A DNA stretch of 14,021 bases from an uncultured bacterium (GTDB lineage Bacteria; Patescibacteriota; Patescibacteriia; UBA1558; GWA2-36-10), in assembly GCA_903876815.1 (NCBI GenBank), contig CAIRBL010000097.1:1-14021 (forward strand), given 5' to 3'. Of the stretch, positions 4,841 to 11,598 are shown one piece after another (position 1 is the stretch's first letter; every line of letters begins with the position of its first letter). The notes under the pieces are model-generated. The model was not told where the DNA came from. It worked only from the letters and a program-made list of their open reading frames with translations, and ran no database searches. The position numbers and the translations under genes were made by a program.

Positions 4841-7045
4841 TTATTCTTCAGCATCTTGTGTGTAGTCACATGACTCACATTTTATTTTATCTTTAGCAGC
4901 AAATAGTAAAAGCTGTTTACATTCTGGACAGAGTTGTCCGGTTGGTTTTGTCCAAACAGCGTGTTCACACTTTGGATATTGGTCACAGCTAAAAAATGCT
5001 TTACCACGTTTGCTTTTTTTCTCTACCATTTGTCCAACATTACATTTAGGACAAGTCACTCCTAATTCTTTTTGGATAGCTTTGGTGTTTTTACATTCAG
5101 GGTAATTTGAGCAAGCCAAAAATTTTCCAAAGCGACCATGTTTTAAAATCATCGCGCTATTACATTTGTCACATTTTTCTTCTACAGTTTCTGGCTCTTC
5201 TGGTTTGCCATCGTCACCAAGTGGTTTGGTGTTTTTACATTCAGGGTAATTTGAGCAAGCCAAAAATTTTCCAAAGCGACCTAGTTTGATGACCATGGCG
5301 CTGCCACATTTATCGCATTTCTCATCAGTCGCTGTTTCAGTTAATTCTTTTTTGTCTATCTCTTTATCTTTTTCTTGTAAATTTTTCATAAATGGTTCAT
5401 AAAAAGATTTGATAATTGGTTGCCATTCTTTTTTGCCGTCAGCGATTTTGTCCAAATCATTCTCCATTTCCGCTGTAAAATTGTAGTCAACGATATCAGC
5501 AAAATTTTCAACCAATAGTTTATTGACTACTTTAGCTATTTCAGTAGGTGCTAGACGTCTTTCTATTTTGTCTACATATTTGCGTAATACCAAAGTAGCG
5601 ATTGTTGGTGCATAAGTAGAAGGACGGCCAATGCCTAATTTTTCCATATCTTTGACCAAGCCCGCTTCAGAATATCTAGCTGGTGGTGTAGTGAAATGTT
5701 GAACAGAATCTAAATTTTTTAAGCTCAGCAAATCATTGATTTGTAAATTTGGTAGTTCTTCATCTTCGGCATTGTTTTGATAGATCACTTGCCAGCCAGC
5801 AAAAGTAGTGACTGAGCCACTAGCTCGTAGTGTCCATTCAGTGTCTACAGCTTGTATTTCTACACTAGTGTTTTCTGCTTTAGCATCAGTCATTTGTGAG
5901 GCCAAGGCTCTTTGCCAAATAAGTTGGTAAAGCTTGAATTGTTTGCTGTCTAAAAATTCTTTGATTTTTTCGGGCGCAAGATCAACTTCAGTTGGACGGA
6001 TAGCCTCATGAGCCTCTTGAGCGAGCTTATTTTTTTTCTTAAAAATACGACCACCTGATTCTGCATATTTTTCGCCCAAAGTTTTTTTGATATATTCAAT
6101 CGCGCTGCTGACAAAATCAACTGACAAATTTTTGGAGTCAGTACGCATATAGGTGATCAAACCAGTACTACCTTGTTCACCAATGTCGATACCTTCATAA
6201 AGCTGTTGAGCCAACATCATAGTTTGTTTGGCAGAGTAGCCAAAGCGACGATTAGCTTCTTGTTGTAAAGTGGAAGTAGTAAAAGGAGCTGGCGGAGTTT
6301 TGATATTTTCTTTGGCTTCAATATTTATTACTTTGAGTGTGCTATCTGTTATTTCTTTGACAGCTTTTTTGGCTTCATCTTCTTTGAGGTCAAATTTTTG
6401 TAAAGTTTGATTATCTTTTTTCCAAAGATTTATTTTGAAATCATTTTCATCTTTGCAAGCTGTGCCTTCCACTGTCCAGTATTCTTGAGTGACAAAATTA
6501 TCACGCTCAGCCTCACGCTCTACAATCAAACGCAAAGCTACAGACTGGACACGACCAGCTGATAAGCCTTTGGCGACTTTTTTCCACAAAAGTGGAGAAA
6601 GTTTGTAGCCAACTAATCTATCTAAAATACGGCGAGCTTGTTGGGCGTCAACTAAGTTTAAATCCAGTTCACGTGGATGCTCGATGGCGTTCAAAATAGC
6701 TTTTTTGGTAATTTCATGAAAAGCAATTCTTTTGGCTTTGTCTTTTGGAGTTTTTAAGAGATGCAATAAATGCCAGCTGATTGCCTCACCTTCGCGGTCC
6801 TCATCAGTCGCAAAATATACCAGGTTAGATTTTTTAGCTAAATCTTGTAGTTCTTTGACTCGCTTTTTAGCTTTGGTTGGCACTACATAAGATGGTTCAA
6901 AATTATTTTCAACATCAACACCTAATTTGCTACTAGGCAAGTCTCTGACGTGACCAAAGCTGGACTCAACTTTATAGTCTTTACCTAAAAAACCTTTGAT
7001 GGTTTTGGCCTTGGTTGGTGACTCGACGATGATTAAATCTTGCAT
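4841..7045 (-). CDS. topA: DNA topoisomerase I (type IA)
   Basis: Relaxes negative supercoils by cutting one strand through a 5'-phosphotyrosine link. It has 734 residues. The Toprim domain is at about 1-115, with E8 in VESPTKAKT and D81/D83 in DEDREGEA. The active-site tyrosine is Y299 in GLITYMRTDS. LSAGRVQSVALR (161-172) and EAHEAIRPT are further family motifs. The C-terminal part holds four zinc-ribbon modules. Two are near-identical (CDKC ... RFGKFLACSNYPEC), the third is CPKC ... CDQYPKC, and the fourth is a shorter CPEC ... CESC. The first two modules share a 57-base exact DNA repeat. The gene lies 130 bases after folC on the same strand and is followed by a good terminator. No SD is seen before the ATG (the preceding bases are CTCCAAATTTT). 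dprA-topA proximity is common in bacteria and fits this order. Confidence 0.98.
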   Translation of the reverse strand: MQDLIIVESPTKAKTIKGFLGKDYKVESSFGHVRDLPSSKLGVDVENNFEPSYVVPTKAKKRVKELQDLAKKSNLVYFATDEDREGEAISWHLLHLLKTPKDKAKRIAFHEITKKAILNAIEHPRELDLNLVDAQQARRILDRLVGYKLSPLLWKKVAKGLSAGRVQSVALRLIVEREAERDNFVTQEYWTVEGTACKDENDFKINLWKKDNQTLQKFDLKEDEAKKAVKEITDSTLKVINIEAKENIKTPPAPFTTSTLQQEANRRFGYSAKQTMMLAQQLYEGIDIGEQGSTGLITYMRTDSKNLSVDFVSSAIEYIKKTLGEKYAESGGRIFKKKNKLAQEAHEAIRPTEVDLAPEKIKEFLDSKQFKLYQLIWQRALASQMTDAKAENTSVEIQAVDTEWTLRASGSVTTFAGWQVIYQNNAEDEELPNLQINDLLSLKNLDSVQHFTTPPARYSEAGLVKDMEKLGIGRPSTYAPTIATLVLRKYVDKIERRLAPTEIAKVVNKLLVENFADIVDYNFTAEMENDLDKIADGKKEWQPIIKSFYEPFMKNLQEKDKEIDKKELTETATDEKCDKCGSAMVIKLGRFGKFLACSNYPECKNTKPLGDDGKPEEPETVEEKCDKCNSAMILKHGRFGKFLACSNYPECKNTKAIQKELGVTCPKCNVGQMVEKKSKRGKAFFSCDQYPKCEHAVWTKPTGQLCPECKQLLLFAAKDKIKCESCDYTQDAEE
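5081..5281. repeat. 57-base exact direct repeat inside topA
   Basis: Positions 5081-5137 and 5225-5281 are identical over 57 bases, at a 144-base (48-codon) period. They start TTTGGTGTTTTTACATTCAG and end CAAAGCGACC. Both code for the RFGKFLACSNYPECKNTK part of neighbouring zinc-ribbon modules. The flanking bases differ but remain similar. Confidence 0.93.
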
Positions 7046-7175
7046 AAAATTTGGAGTTTTTATCCCTAAGTTTAGCTAATTATTGTAAATTGATTGATTT
7101 TTTTAGTATGCTGGGGGTCAATTTTAGTATTTACTAGTAACATACCATACAATAAAAACAATAATTTGGCAAGGC

Positions 7176-8474
7176 TTATTTTTTGCTCGTTGATAAATTT
7201 TTGATGATCTGTTCTTCGCTGACCCAGTTTTGACGTAGTTTGCCACTCAAGAAAAAAGAGCCGCAAACTACTATGAGGTCTTTTTTGCCCGCCTTTTTTT
7301 GAGCAGTTTCAAGAGCCATTTGGGAATCATGAAAAATAGCGGTCGGTACATTTTTTATTTTTTTGACTTGAGAAAACAAGTTTTTTAGACTAGCACTTTT
7401 GCGTAGAGGATTATTAAAACGAGTGAGATAGGCATAGTCTATTTGTGGGACTAATTTTTTGAGAGCTGGTAAATAGTGCTTATCTTCGGCAGCGCCAAAA
7501 ATCAAATGTAATTTTTGGTATTTTTGTGTCTTGATAAAATCAACCAAATTATTTAGCTTATCGACATTGTGAGCACCGTCTAAAATAATGTTTGGATTAT
7601 TTTGGATTATTTCTTGTCGACAAATAAGCCGAAAGTCGTTGATGACTTTTTGTGCATTTTTTGGTTTGATGTTCAAAACTTCCAAAATATTTAAAACCAA
7701 ATTTAAATTTTGATTTTGTTGTAAAGTGGCAAAATATTTTCCGCCGCTATATATTTGACTCAAATTTTTTAAAGGCACAAAAGTAGCTTGTTTTTTTTGG
7801 CAAGTGTCGGTAAAAATTTTGACTAAGTGTTTATTTTTTTCACTAGTCAAAAAGTAGGAACCTTTTTTGATGATACCAGCCTTATCAGTGGCAATATCTT
7901 TTTTGGTTGGCCCCAAAAGCTCAGTGTGATCCAAGCCGATATTGGTGATAGCTGAAACTACTGGTGGAGGAATTACATTGGTAGCATCATGCATGCCACC
8001 TAAACCTGCTTCTAAAATTGCCCAGTCACATTTTTTTTCAATAAAAAATAGTAGAGCAATAGCAGCGCATAATTCAAAATAAGAAGGTAAGTCATTGTGT
8101 AAAAGAGCGTACTTATCTAAAGCAGGTTTTATTTTTGTTTCTAAAATTTCGTGAAAAACTTTTGGTGAAATCAGTTGATGATTGACGCGAAATTTTTCGA
8201 TCGTAGTAGTGGCAAAAGGTGAAGTGTAGGATCCGACATTGAGACCACTGTCAACCATCATATTTTGTAGTAGGTTGACTGTTGAGCCTTTACCGGCAGT
8301 GCCGGTCACATGGATAATCTTTAGTTTTTTTTCTGGGTTGTCTAATAGATCTAAAAATTTTTGTAAGCGACTGATAAAAATTTTGCGACTGTTTGGTCCG
8401 AGCATATAGTTAGCTCTTTTGATATTATTCAAACCTTCTAGCCAAATAATATCTTCTTGGTAAGTTTTAAGCAT
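7176..8474 (-). CDS. folC: FolC-like folylpolyglutamate synthase (Mur ligase superfamily)
   Basis: ATP-dependent ligase that adds glutamates to folates (and, in bifunctional members, makes dihydrofolate from dihydropteroate). It has 432 residues, normal for the family. The P-loop HVTGTAGKGST is at 55-65 (commonly GTNGKGST). SYTSPFATTTIEKFRVN follows (82-98), where the family has the omega-loop SPHL...ERI(R)xN region. LEAGLGGMHDATNVI is at 154-168. ITNIGLDHTELLG is at 176-188 with metal-ligand H183. IATDKAGIIKKG carries the lysine (K198) that is carbamylated in relatives. ILDGAHN marks the C-terminal domain. Where FolC usually reads GLGGRLDATN, this has GLGGMHDATN, so a conserved Arg is lost. 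Substrate preference might therefore differ. The start ATG at 8474 lies 10 bases after the transporter stop, with no SD, so it is in the same operon. Confidence 0.93.
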   Translation of the reverse strand: MLKTYQEDIIWLEGLNNIKRANYMLGPNSRKIFISRLQKFLDLLDNPEKKLKIIHVTGTAGKGSTVNLLQNMMVDSGLNVGSYTSPFATTTIEKFRVNHQLISPKVFHEILETKIKPALDKYALLHNDLPSYFELCAAIALLFFIEKKCDWAILEAGLGGMHDATNVIPPPVVSAITNIGLDHTELLGPTKKDIATDKAGIIKKGSYFLTSEKNKHLVKIFTDTCQKKQATFVPLKNLSQIYSGGKYFATLQQNQNLNLVLNILEVLNIKPKNAQKVINDFRLICRQEIIQNNPNIILDGAHNVDKLNNLVDFIKTQKYQKLHLIFGAAEDKHYLPALKKLVPQIDYAYLTRFNNPLRKSASLKNLFSQVKKIKNVPTAIFHDSQMALETAQKKAGKKDLIVVCGSFFLSGKLRQNWVSEEQIIKNLSTSKK

Positions 8475-8484
8475 AGTTTATATT

Positions 8485-9123
8485 TTATTTATTATCTTCT
8501 TTGAGCCATTTGACACCCCAATAGCAAAAAGGTGTATCTAGTAAGGCTAAAATTATTTTAAATATATAATAAGGCCAAATCAAACTCCAGACAAAAGCAG
8601 CGTCAAATTTTGGCGTCAGGTGATAAAAAGCTAAAAACATAAAAATAGTAGTGTCGATAAATTGGCTGACCATAGTGGAGGCATTATTGCGGAGCCACAA
8701 AAATCTACCTTTAGTTTTTTCTTTCCAAAAGTTAAAAGCCCAAACATCATGAAATTGGCTCAAAACAAAAGCGACGATGGAAGCTAAGAATATGCGAGAA
8801 GAATTTTGAAAAATTTTTACAAAGGCTTCATTGTCAGTGTAGCGGGGTGCGGGATCTAGGCCAACTGTCCACTGGATGAATAAAAAACTCAAAAATAAAA
8901 TAACAACTGTTGTCCAAATAAGATTGTTGACTATTTTTGTGCCTTTGACTTCTTCCAAAATATCAGTGATTAAAAAAGTCAAAGCAATTAACCAGATAGT
9001 TACAGAAAAATTGATGGGTCCTAGGCTAGTAATTTTAGTACCCAAAATATTTGCTAGTAATAAAGAGCTTATAAAAAGTGCCTGCAAGAAAAATATTTTT
9101 TGTTCTTGTGAAAGTTTGAGCAT
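8485..9123 (-). CDS. yhhQ: queuosine precursor transporter (YhhQ/QPTR family)
   Basis: Inner-membrane importer for queuosine precursors (such as preQ0/preQ1), which are put into tRNA at position 34. From the Met at 9123 it has 212 residues (MLKLSQEQKIFF...) and six likely transmembrane segments, four of them centred on LQALFISSLLLANILG, FSVTIWLIALTFLITDIL, TVVILFLSFLFI and LASIVAFVLSQFHDVWAF, the last two near the C-terminus. Family marks are TDILEEVKGTK, SQFHDVWAFNFWK, LWLRNNASTMVSQFIDTTIF and the final helix ending LLDTPFCYWG. An upstream ATG at 9159 would add MGNKSFIIKSTF and overlap dprA by 22 bases. I prefer 9123 because it begins nearer the first helix and clears the dprA stop by 14 bases. 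No SD is present at either. Its location inside a dprA-topA operon has no obvious functional reason. Confidence 0.9.
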   Translation of the reverse strand: MLKLSQEQKIFFLQALFISSLLLANILGTKITSLGPINFSVTIWLIALTFLITDILEEVKGTKIVNNLIWTTVVILFLSFLFIQWTVGLDPAPRYTDNEAFVKIFQNSSRIFLASIVAFVLSQFHDVWAFNFWKEKTKGRFLWLRNNASTMVSQFIDTTIFMFLAFYHLTPKFDAAFVWSLIWPYYIFKIILALLDTPFCYWGVKWLKEDNK

Positions 9124-9137
9124 GAAAGTAGATTTAA

Positions 9138-10214
9138 TTATAAATGATTTATTTCCCATTCATTTAGCTGATTGAGGCTAATCAAATTTTTTAATTCTAA
9201 TTGACTCAAAGTTTTATTTAGTTGACCAGCTGGTATTTGCAGTTTGTTTTGTAGTTGCGTGAAAGTGTGGTTTTCCTGTTTTAAGTACTGACAAACATTC
9301 TGTTCGTCTTTGGTCAGTGAAATAAAATTTGAAGTGGAAGTTTTTTCTAAATCATATATTTTTAAAATCTCTTTACTATTTAATAAAATGTTAGCCCCTT
9401 GTGCGATCAATTCATTTGGGCCGCTAGATAGATAAAAATTTATATTACCAGGTAGAGCATAAACTTCGCGACCATTATCAATGGCACATTGAGCGGTGAT
9501 CAATGTGCCAGATTTTTGGGCGCCTGAGATAACCAGTGTAGATTTGCTTAAGCCTGCTAAAATTCGGTTGCGTTTGGGAAATTGATAAAGATTTGGACGA
9601 GTTTCTGGCGGATATTCAGATAAAATCAAGCCACCAGCTTGAATAATTTTTTTAGCCAGTAGCAAATTTTGGCGTGGATACAAAACTGTATCAGCAAAGC
9701 CAGAGCCCAAAACCGCAATCGTTATCAAGTTATTTTCTAGGGCTTTGTAATGAGCCAAAGCATCGATACCTAAAGCAAGGCCACTGACAATTACTAGAGG
9801 GGTTTGCGCAAAGTCTGCTAGCAAAGAGGCTAAAGTATTTTGATGATATTGAGTCAAGGTGCGAGAGCCAACGATGGTCAGTAAATATTGATTTTGTAAT
9901 AAAGCGAAATTTCCTTGGTAAAATAAAAAGAGCGGTGGATCAAAAATAGTTTTTAATAATTTTGGATATTCAGCGTCCAAAATACTTATAGCATCTTGGT
10001 AAGCCAAAAAATCAGTGCGGATTTTTGTCAAAAATTTTTGATTATTTTTTGCTTCGGCAATGATGCTTTGGAGAGCTGAAGGTGGTGTTTGTAAAATCTC
10101 CTTGGGTGAAAATCCGTTTTTTATGTAATCGGCTAATATACTTTCTTTTAAACCGCGGATAGATTTTAAGAAAAATAAACAAAATTTTTCATTTTTGAAA
10201 TCGCTTTTCATCAT
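9138..10214 (-). CDS. dprA: DprA/Smf DNA-processing protein
   Basis: Binds incoming single-stranded DNA during natural transformation and loads RecA; also widely kept in non-competent bacteria. It has 358 residues. The N-terminal helical part is at about 10-75. The Rossmann-like core is at about 90-285, with VGSRTLTQYH (115-124), SGLALGIDALAH (144-155), GSGF, FPKRNRILAGLS (212-223), SGTLITAQ and GREVYALPG (248-256). A winged-helix C-terminal domain covers 300-358 (LTKDEQNVCQYL ... LELKNLISL). It is therefore a full-length three-part DprA. The start ATG 10214 is immediately followed by a second ATG at 10211; both fit. No SD is present. First gene of a likely dprA-yhhQ-folC-topA operon, with its promoter just upstream. 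Confidence 0.97.
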   Translation of the reverse strand: MMKSDFKNEKFCLFFLKSIRGLKESILADYIKNGFSPKEILQTPPSALQSIIAEAKNNQKFLTKIRTDFLAYQDAISILDAEYPKLLKTIFDPPLFLFYQGNFALLQNQYLLTIVGSRTLTQYHQNTLASLLADFAQTPLVIVSGLALGIDALAHYKALENNLITIAVLGSGFADTVLYPRQNLLLAKKIIQAGGLILSEYPPETRPNLYQFPKRNRILAGLSKSTLVISGAQKSGTLITAQCAIDNGREVYALPGNINFYLSSGPNELIAQGANILLNSKEILKIYDLEKTSTSNFISLTKDEQNVCQYLKQENHTFTQLQNKLQIPAGQLNKTLSQLELKNLISLNQLNEWEINHL

Positions 10215-10247
10215 ATGATGAGTTTAATTATTATTTTCTTCGCTCTT

Positions 10248-10276
10248 ATCATAATATATAGGAAGGAATTTGTAAA
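10248..10276 (-). promoter_or_regulatory. promoter of the dprA operon
   Basis: Read on the minus strand: TTTACA (10276-10271), 17-base spacer, TATGAT (10253-10248). Start of transcription is expected near 10241, about 27 bases before the dprA ATG. Its -35 box lies 12 bases from that of the divergent promoter. Confidence 0.7.
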
Positions 10277-10315
10277 ATTTAGCGGCTCTTGGCAAATCTT
10301 TTATCTTCCTATATA
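10255..10315. repeat. 11-bp inverted repeat spanning the divergent promoters
   Basis: TATATAGGAAG (10255-10265) and its exact reverse complement CTTCCTATATA (10305-10315), 39 bases apart. The left half lies in the dprA promoter spacer next to its -10. The right half lies in the spacer and -10 of the promoter at 10289. The symmetric placement suggests a shared operator, though a fortuitous AT-rich repeat is possible. Confidence 0.5.
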
Positions 10316-10317
10316 AT
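10289..10317 (+). promoter_or_regulatory. promoter of the 10352 gene
   Basis: TTGGCA (10289-10294), 17-base spacer, TATAAT (10312-10317): near consensus. The start is expected near 10324, giving a leader of about 28 bases. A TTG that could extend the downstream reading frame is part of this -35 box, which argues against the longer start. Confidence 0.82.
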
Positions 10318-10351
10318 TTATGTACTAAATGTTTTTAATCTAGAAATTTTT

Positions 10352-10909
10352 ATGACAAACAAAAAAATTAATTCTATAGCTGAAGATTTGGCTCAAGAAA
10401 AAATAAGTCGCAGTAGATCTGCAAGAGCTACTAGTAAAGATGATTTGATGGACTTTGATGATTTTGTTGCTCGTACTCCAAAAAAGTCTGGTAGCAAAAT
10501 GTGGATTTTTATCCTTTTGATTATTATTATTTTAGCTTTAGCTGGTGGCTTGTTGTTTTTCTCCAAAGACAAATTAGTCAAAGAAACAAGATTCAAAACT
10601 GTAGTTTTGGATACTGGTCAAGTGTATTTTGCCAAAGTAGCTAAAGAAGATGCCCTAAACATTTTCTTATCAGATGTCTATTATATCCAAACAGAACAGC
10701 AAGTGATTCCTGCTACCGAAGAAGACGGCGAAGACGAAGTTAAAGAAGTGCCTGTTTTGATCAAGCGTGGTCAAGAGCTTCATCAGCCAAGTGGCTGGAT
10801 GCAGGTCAATAGAGACAAAGTAGTTTCTATTGAAGAAATTGGTGCTAACTCCGAGATCTTAAAAGAAATAGAAAGACAAGCTCAGTTGCCAGCAGCTACT
10901 AACCAATAA
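10352..10909 (+). CDS. single-pass membrane protein of unknown function, Patescibacteria-type
   Basis: A 185-residue protein. A charged cytoplasmic N-terminus (1-49, ending ARTPKKSGSK) precedes one transmembrane helix at about 50-70 (MWIFILLIIIILALAGGLLFF). The outer domain runs from about 75 to 185. It contains VVLDTGQVYFAKV (84-96), DVYYIQTEQQV (108-118), an acidic insert ATEEDGEDEVKE, LIKRGQELHQP and MQVNRDKVVSIEEI. I recall proteins with the pattern 'NGQVYFGKL ... DVYYLQ ... LGxExHGP ... INRDHVLFxE' after one helix as common, uncharacterised proteins in Patescibacteria. That is memory of a family, not a search result. The function is unknown. The ATG at 10352 sits correctly below the promoter; the longer frame from 10289 starts inside it. 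A terminator follows directly, so it is a single-gene unit. Confidence 0.88.
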   Translation: MTNKKINSIAEDLAQEKISRSRSARATSKDDLMDFDDFVARTPKKSGSKMWIFILLIIIILALAGGLLFFSKDKLVKETRFKTVVLDTGQVYFAKVAKEDALNIFLSDVYYIQTEQQVIPATEEDGEDEVKEVPVLIKRGQELHQPSGWMQVNRDKVVSIEEIGANSEILKEIERQAQLPAATNQ

Positions 10910-10920
10910 TTTTTTCCTTT

Positions 10921-10952
10921 AAAACTACCCATTTTATTTTGGGTAGTTTTTT
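10921..10952 (+). terminator. intrinsic terminator after the 10352 gene
   Basis: Perfect 10-bp stem, AAAACTACCC (10921-10930) with GGGTAGTTTT (10941-10950), ten-base AT loop, six T at the end (10947-10952). It starts 11 bases after the stop codon. Confidence 0.87.
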
Positions 10953-10963
10953 GTTTGTTTATT

Positions 10964-11006
10964 TAAAGTATAAACTAAAAAGGTATACTTTACACTTTTT
11001 ACTTTA
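10964..11006. promoter_or_regulatory. putative operator cluster upstream of the MerR-like gene
   Basis: The heptamer TACTTTA occurs at 10986-10992 and 11000-11006, and as its reverse complement TAAAGTA at 10964-10970. The first two facing copies form a 9-bp inverted repeat (TAAAGTATA 10964-10972, TATACTTTA 10984-10992) that overlaps the -35 box. Autoregulation by the gene product would explain it, but the AT-rich setting makes chance copies possible. Confidence 0.4.
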
Positions 11007-11017
11007 TGGTTTATAAT
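10989..11017 (+). promoter_or_regulatory. promoter of the MerR-like gene
   Basis: TTTACA (10989-10994), 17-base spacer, TATAAT (11012-11017). The spacer is 17 bases, not the 19-20 typical of MerR-activated promoters, so this promoter should fire without DNA twisting by a MerR protein. Confidence 0.78.
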
Positions 11018-11049
11018 AATATTAGTTTTTGAAATACCAGAGGATAATA

Positions 11050-11304
11050 ATGCGCAAAATAAAGACAGGCAAACTTATTCCCAATAAGAAATTGGTAAAA
11101 ATCGGACAATTAGCCATAATGTTCGATGTTTTGCCGTCAACTATCAATTTTTATACTCGCGAAGGATTGCTGCTGGAAAGTGGACGCTCTCGCGGCGGCT
11201 ACCGTCTTTATGATTCGGAAAAGGCTATAAGTATTTTGACTAAGATAGAAAATTTGCAAGCTAAAAAAAGATTGAGTATTTCAGAAATAAAAAAGTTGCT
11301 TTAA
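11050..11304 (+). CDS. minimal MerR-family DNA-binding protein
   Basis: An 84-residue protein that is little more than the MerR winged helix-turn-helix. It reads KIGQLAIMFDVLPSTINFYTREGLL (about 17-41), then the wing with GRSRGGYRLYDSEKAISIL (45-63), and a helix QAKKRLSISEIKKLL to the end. The match to MerR consensus is clear (IGxLA...vs.xTIrfYexeGLL...R...gYRxYd). There is no C-terminal dimerisation helix or effector domain and no cysteine for metal sensing. It may act as a small DNA-binding protein, an excisionase-like factor or a simple repressor. The start ATG 11050 has AGAGG at 11039-11043, 6 bases upstream, one of the few SDs outside the 4167-4729 cassette. A TTG at 11029 could extend it by seven codons but is too near the transcription start. 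Confidence 0.85.
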   Translation: MRKIKTGKLIPNKKLVKIGQLAIMFDVLPSTINFYTREGLLLESGRSRGGYRLYDSEKAISILTKIENLQAKKRLSISEIKKLL

Positions 11305-11306
11305 TT

Positions 11307-11344
11307 TCCTTCAAGCCTCATTTCATGCTTTGAGGCTTGAAGGA
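11307..11344 (+). terminator. intrinsic terminator after the MerR-like gene
   Basis: A 14-bp perfect stem, TCCTTCAAGCCTCA (11307-11320) with TGAGGCTTGAAGGA (11331-11344), ten-base loop, followed by TTTTAAT. The T tract is short but the stem is the longest perfect one seen. It starts 2 bases after the stop. Confidence 0.8.
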
Positions 11345-11384
11345 TTTTAATATATAAGAGACCAAAAAATAAAAATAAGACACT

Positions 11385-11507
11385 ATGAAAAAAAGATTAG
11401 ACAAAGTATTTTCCAAAGCCAAATGTAAACATAAAGTTTATCAACCGCGTCTTTGTAAAAAGCAAAAAAGTAGTTGGTGGAAGGCTTTGTATTCAATCTT
11501 TTTTTGA
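11385..11507 (+). CDS. possible 40-residue highly basic protein
   Basis: A short frame from ATG 11385 to TGA 11505-11507: starts MKKRLDKVFSKAKCKHKVYQ and ends SSWWKALYSIFF. Fourteen of 40 residues are Lys or Arg and one is Asp, so the product would be very basic. It has two Cys, one His, a WW pair and a hydrophobic C-terminus. It lies alone between the MerR-gene terminator and the ileS promoter, in about 290 bases that otherwise hold no gene. The base composition is coding-like, with Lys mostly AAA. There is no SD and no convincing promoter; TATATA around 11350 is weak. It could be a small nucleic-acid-binding or membrane-associated peptide, or a chance frame. I recognise no family. Confidence 0.35.
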   Translation: MKKRLDKVFSKAKCKHKVYQPRLCKKQKSSWWKALYSIFF

Positions 11508-11542
11508 CGTTTTGTCATCCAGAGTTTATCGAGGGATTGATA

Positions 11543-11571
11543 TTGTCAAAATGGTGACTTTGGGCTAGAAT
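11543..11571 (+). promoter_or_regulatory. promoter of ileS
   Basis: TTGTCA (11543-11548), 17-base spacer, TAGAAT (11566-11571). The expected start is near 11578, about 21 bases before the ATG. There is no room for a T-box leader, so ileS is not controlled by a tRNA-sensing T-box here. Confidence 0.75.
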
Positions 11572-11598
11572 AAATTTTACCTTAATATTATTGTTTTT

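Noticed and set aside
7046..7175. A separate topA promoter or folC terminator in the 130-base gap
   Set aside because: TTGACC and TTTACA boxes occur on the minus strand, but no good -10 is at proper spacing, and the GTATG/CATAC pairing is too weak and distant to call a terminator.
7072..7266. 64-residue minus-strand frame overlapping the folC 3' end
   Set aside because: Low-complexity, overlaps folC in another frame and lacks initiation signals.
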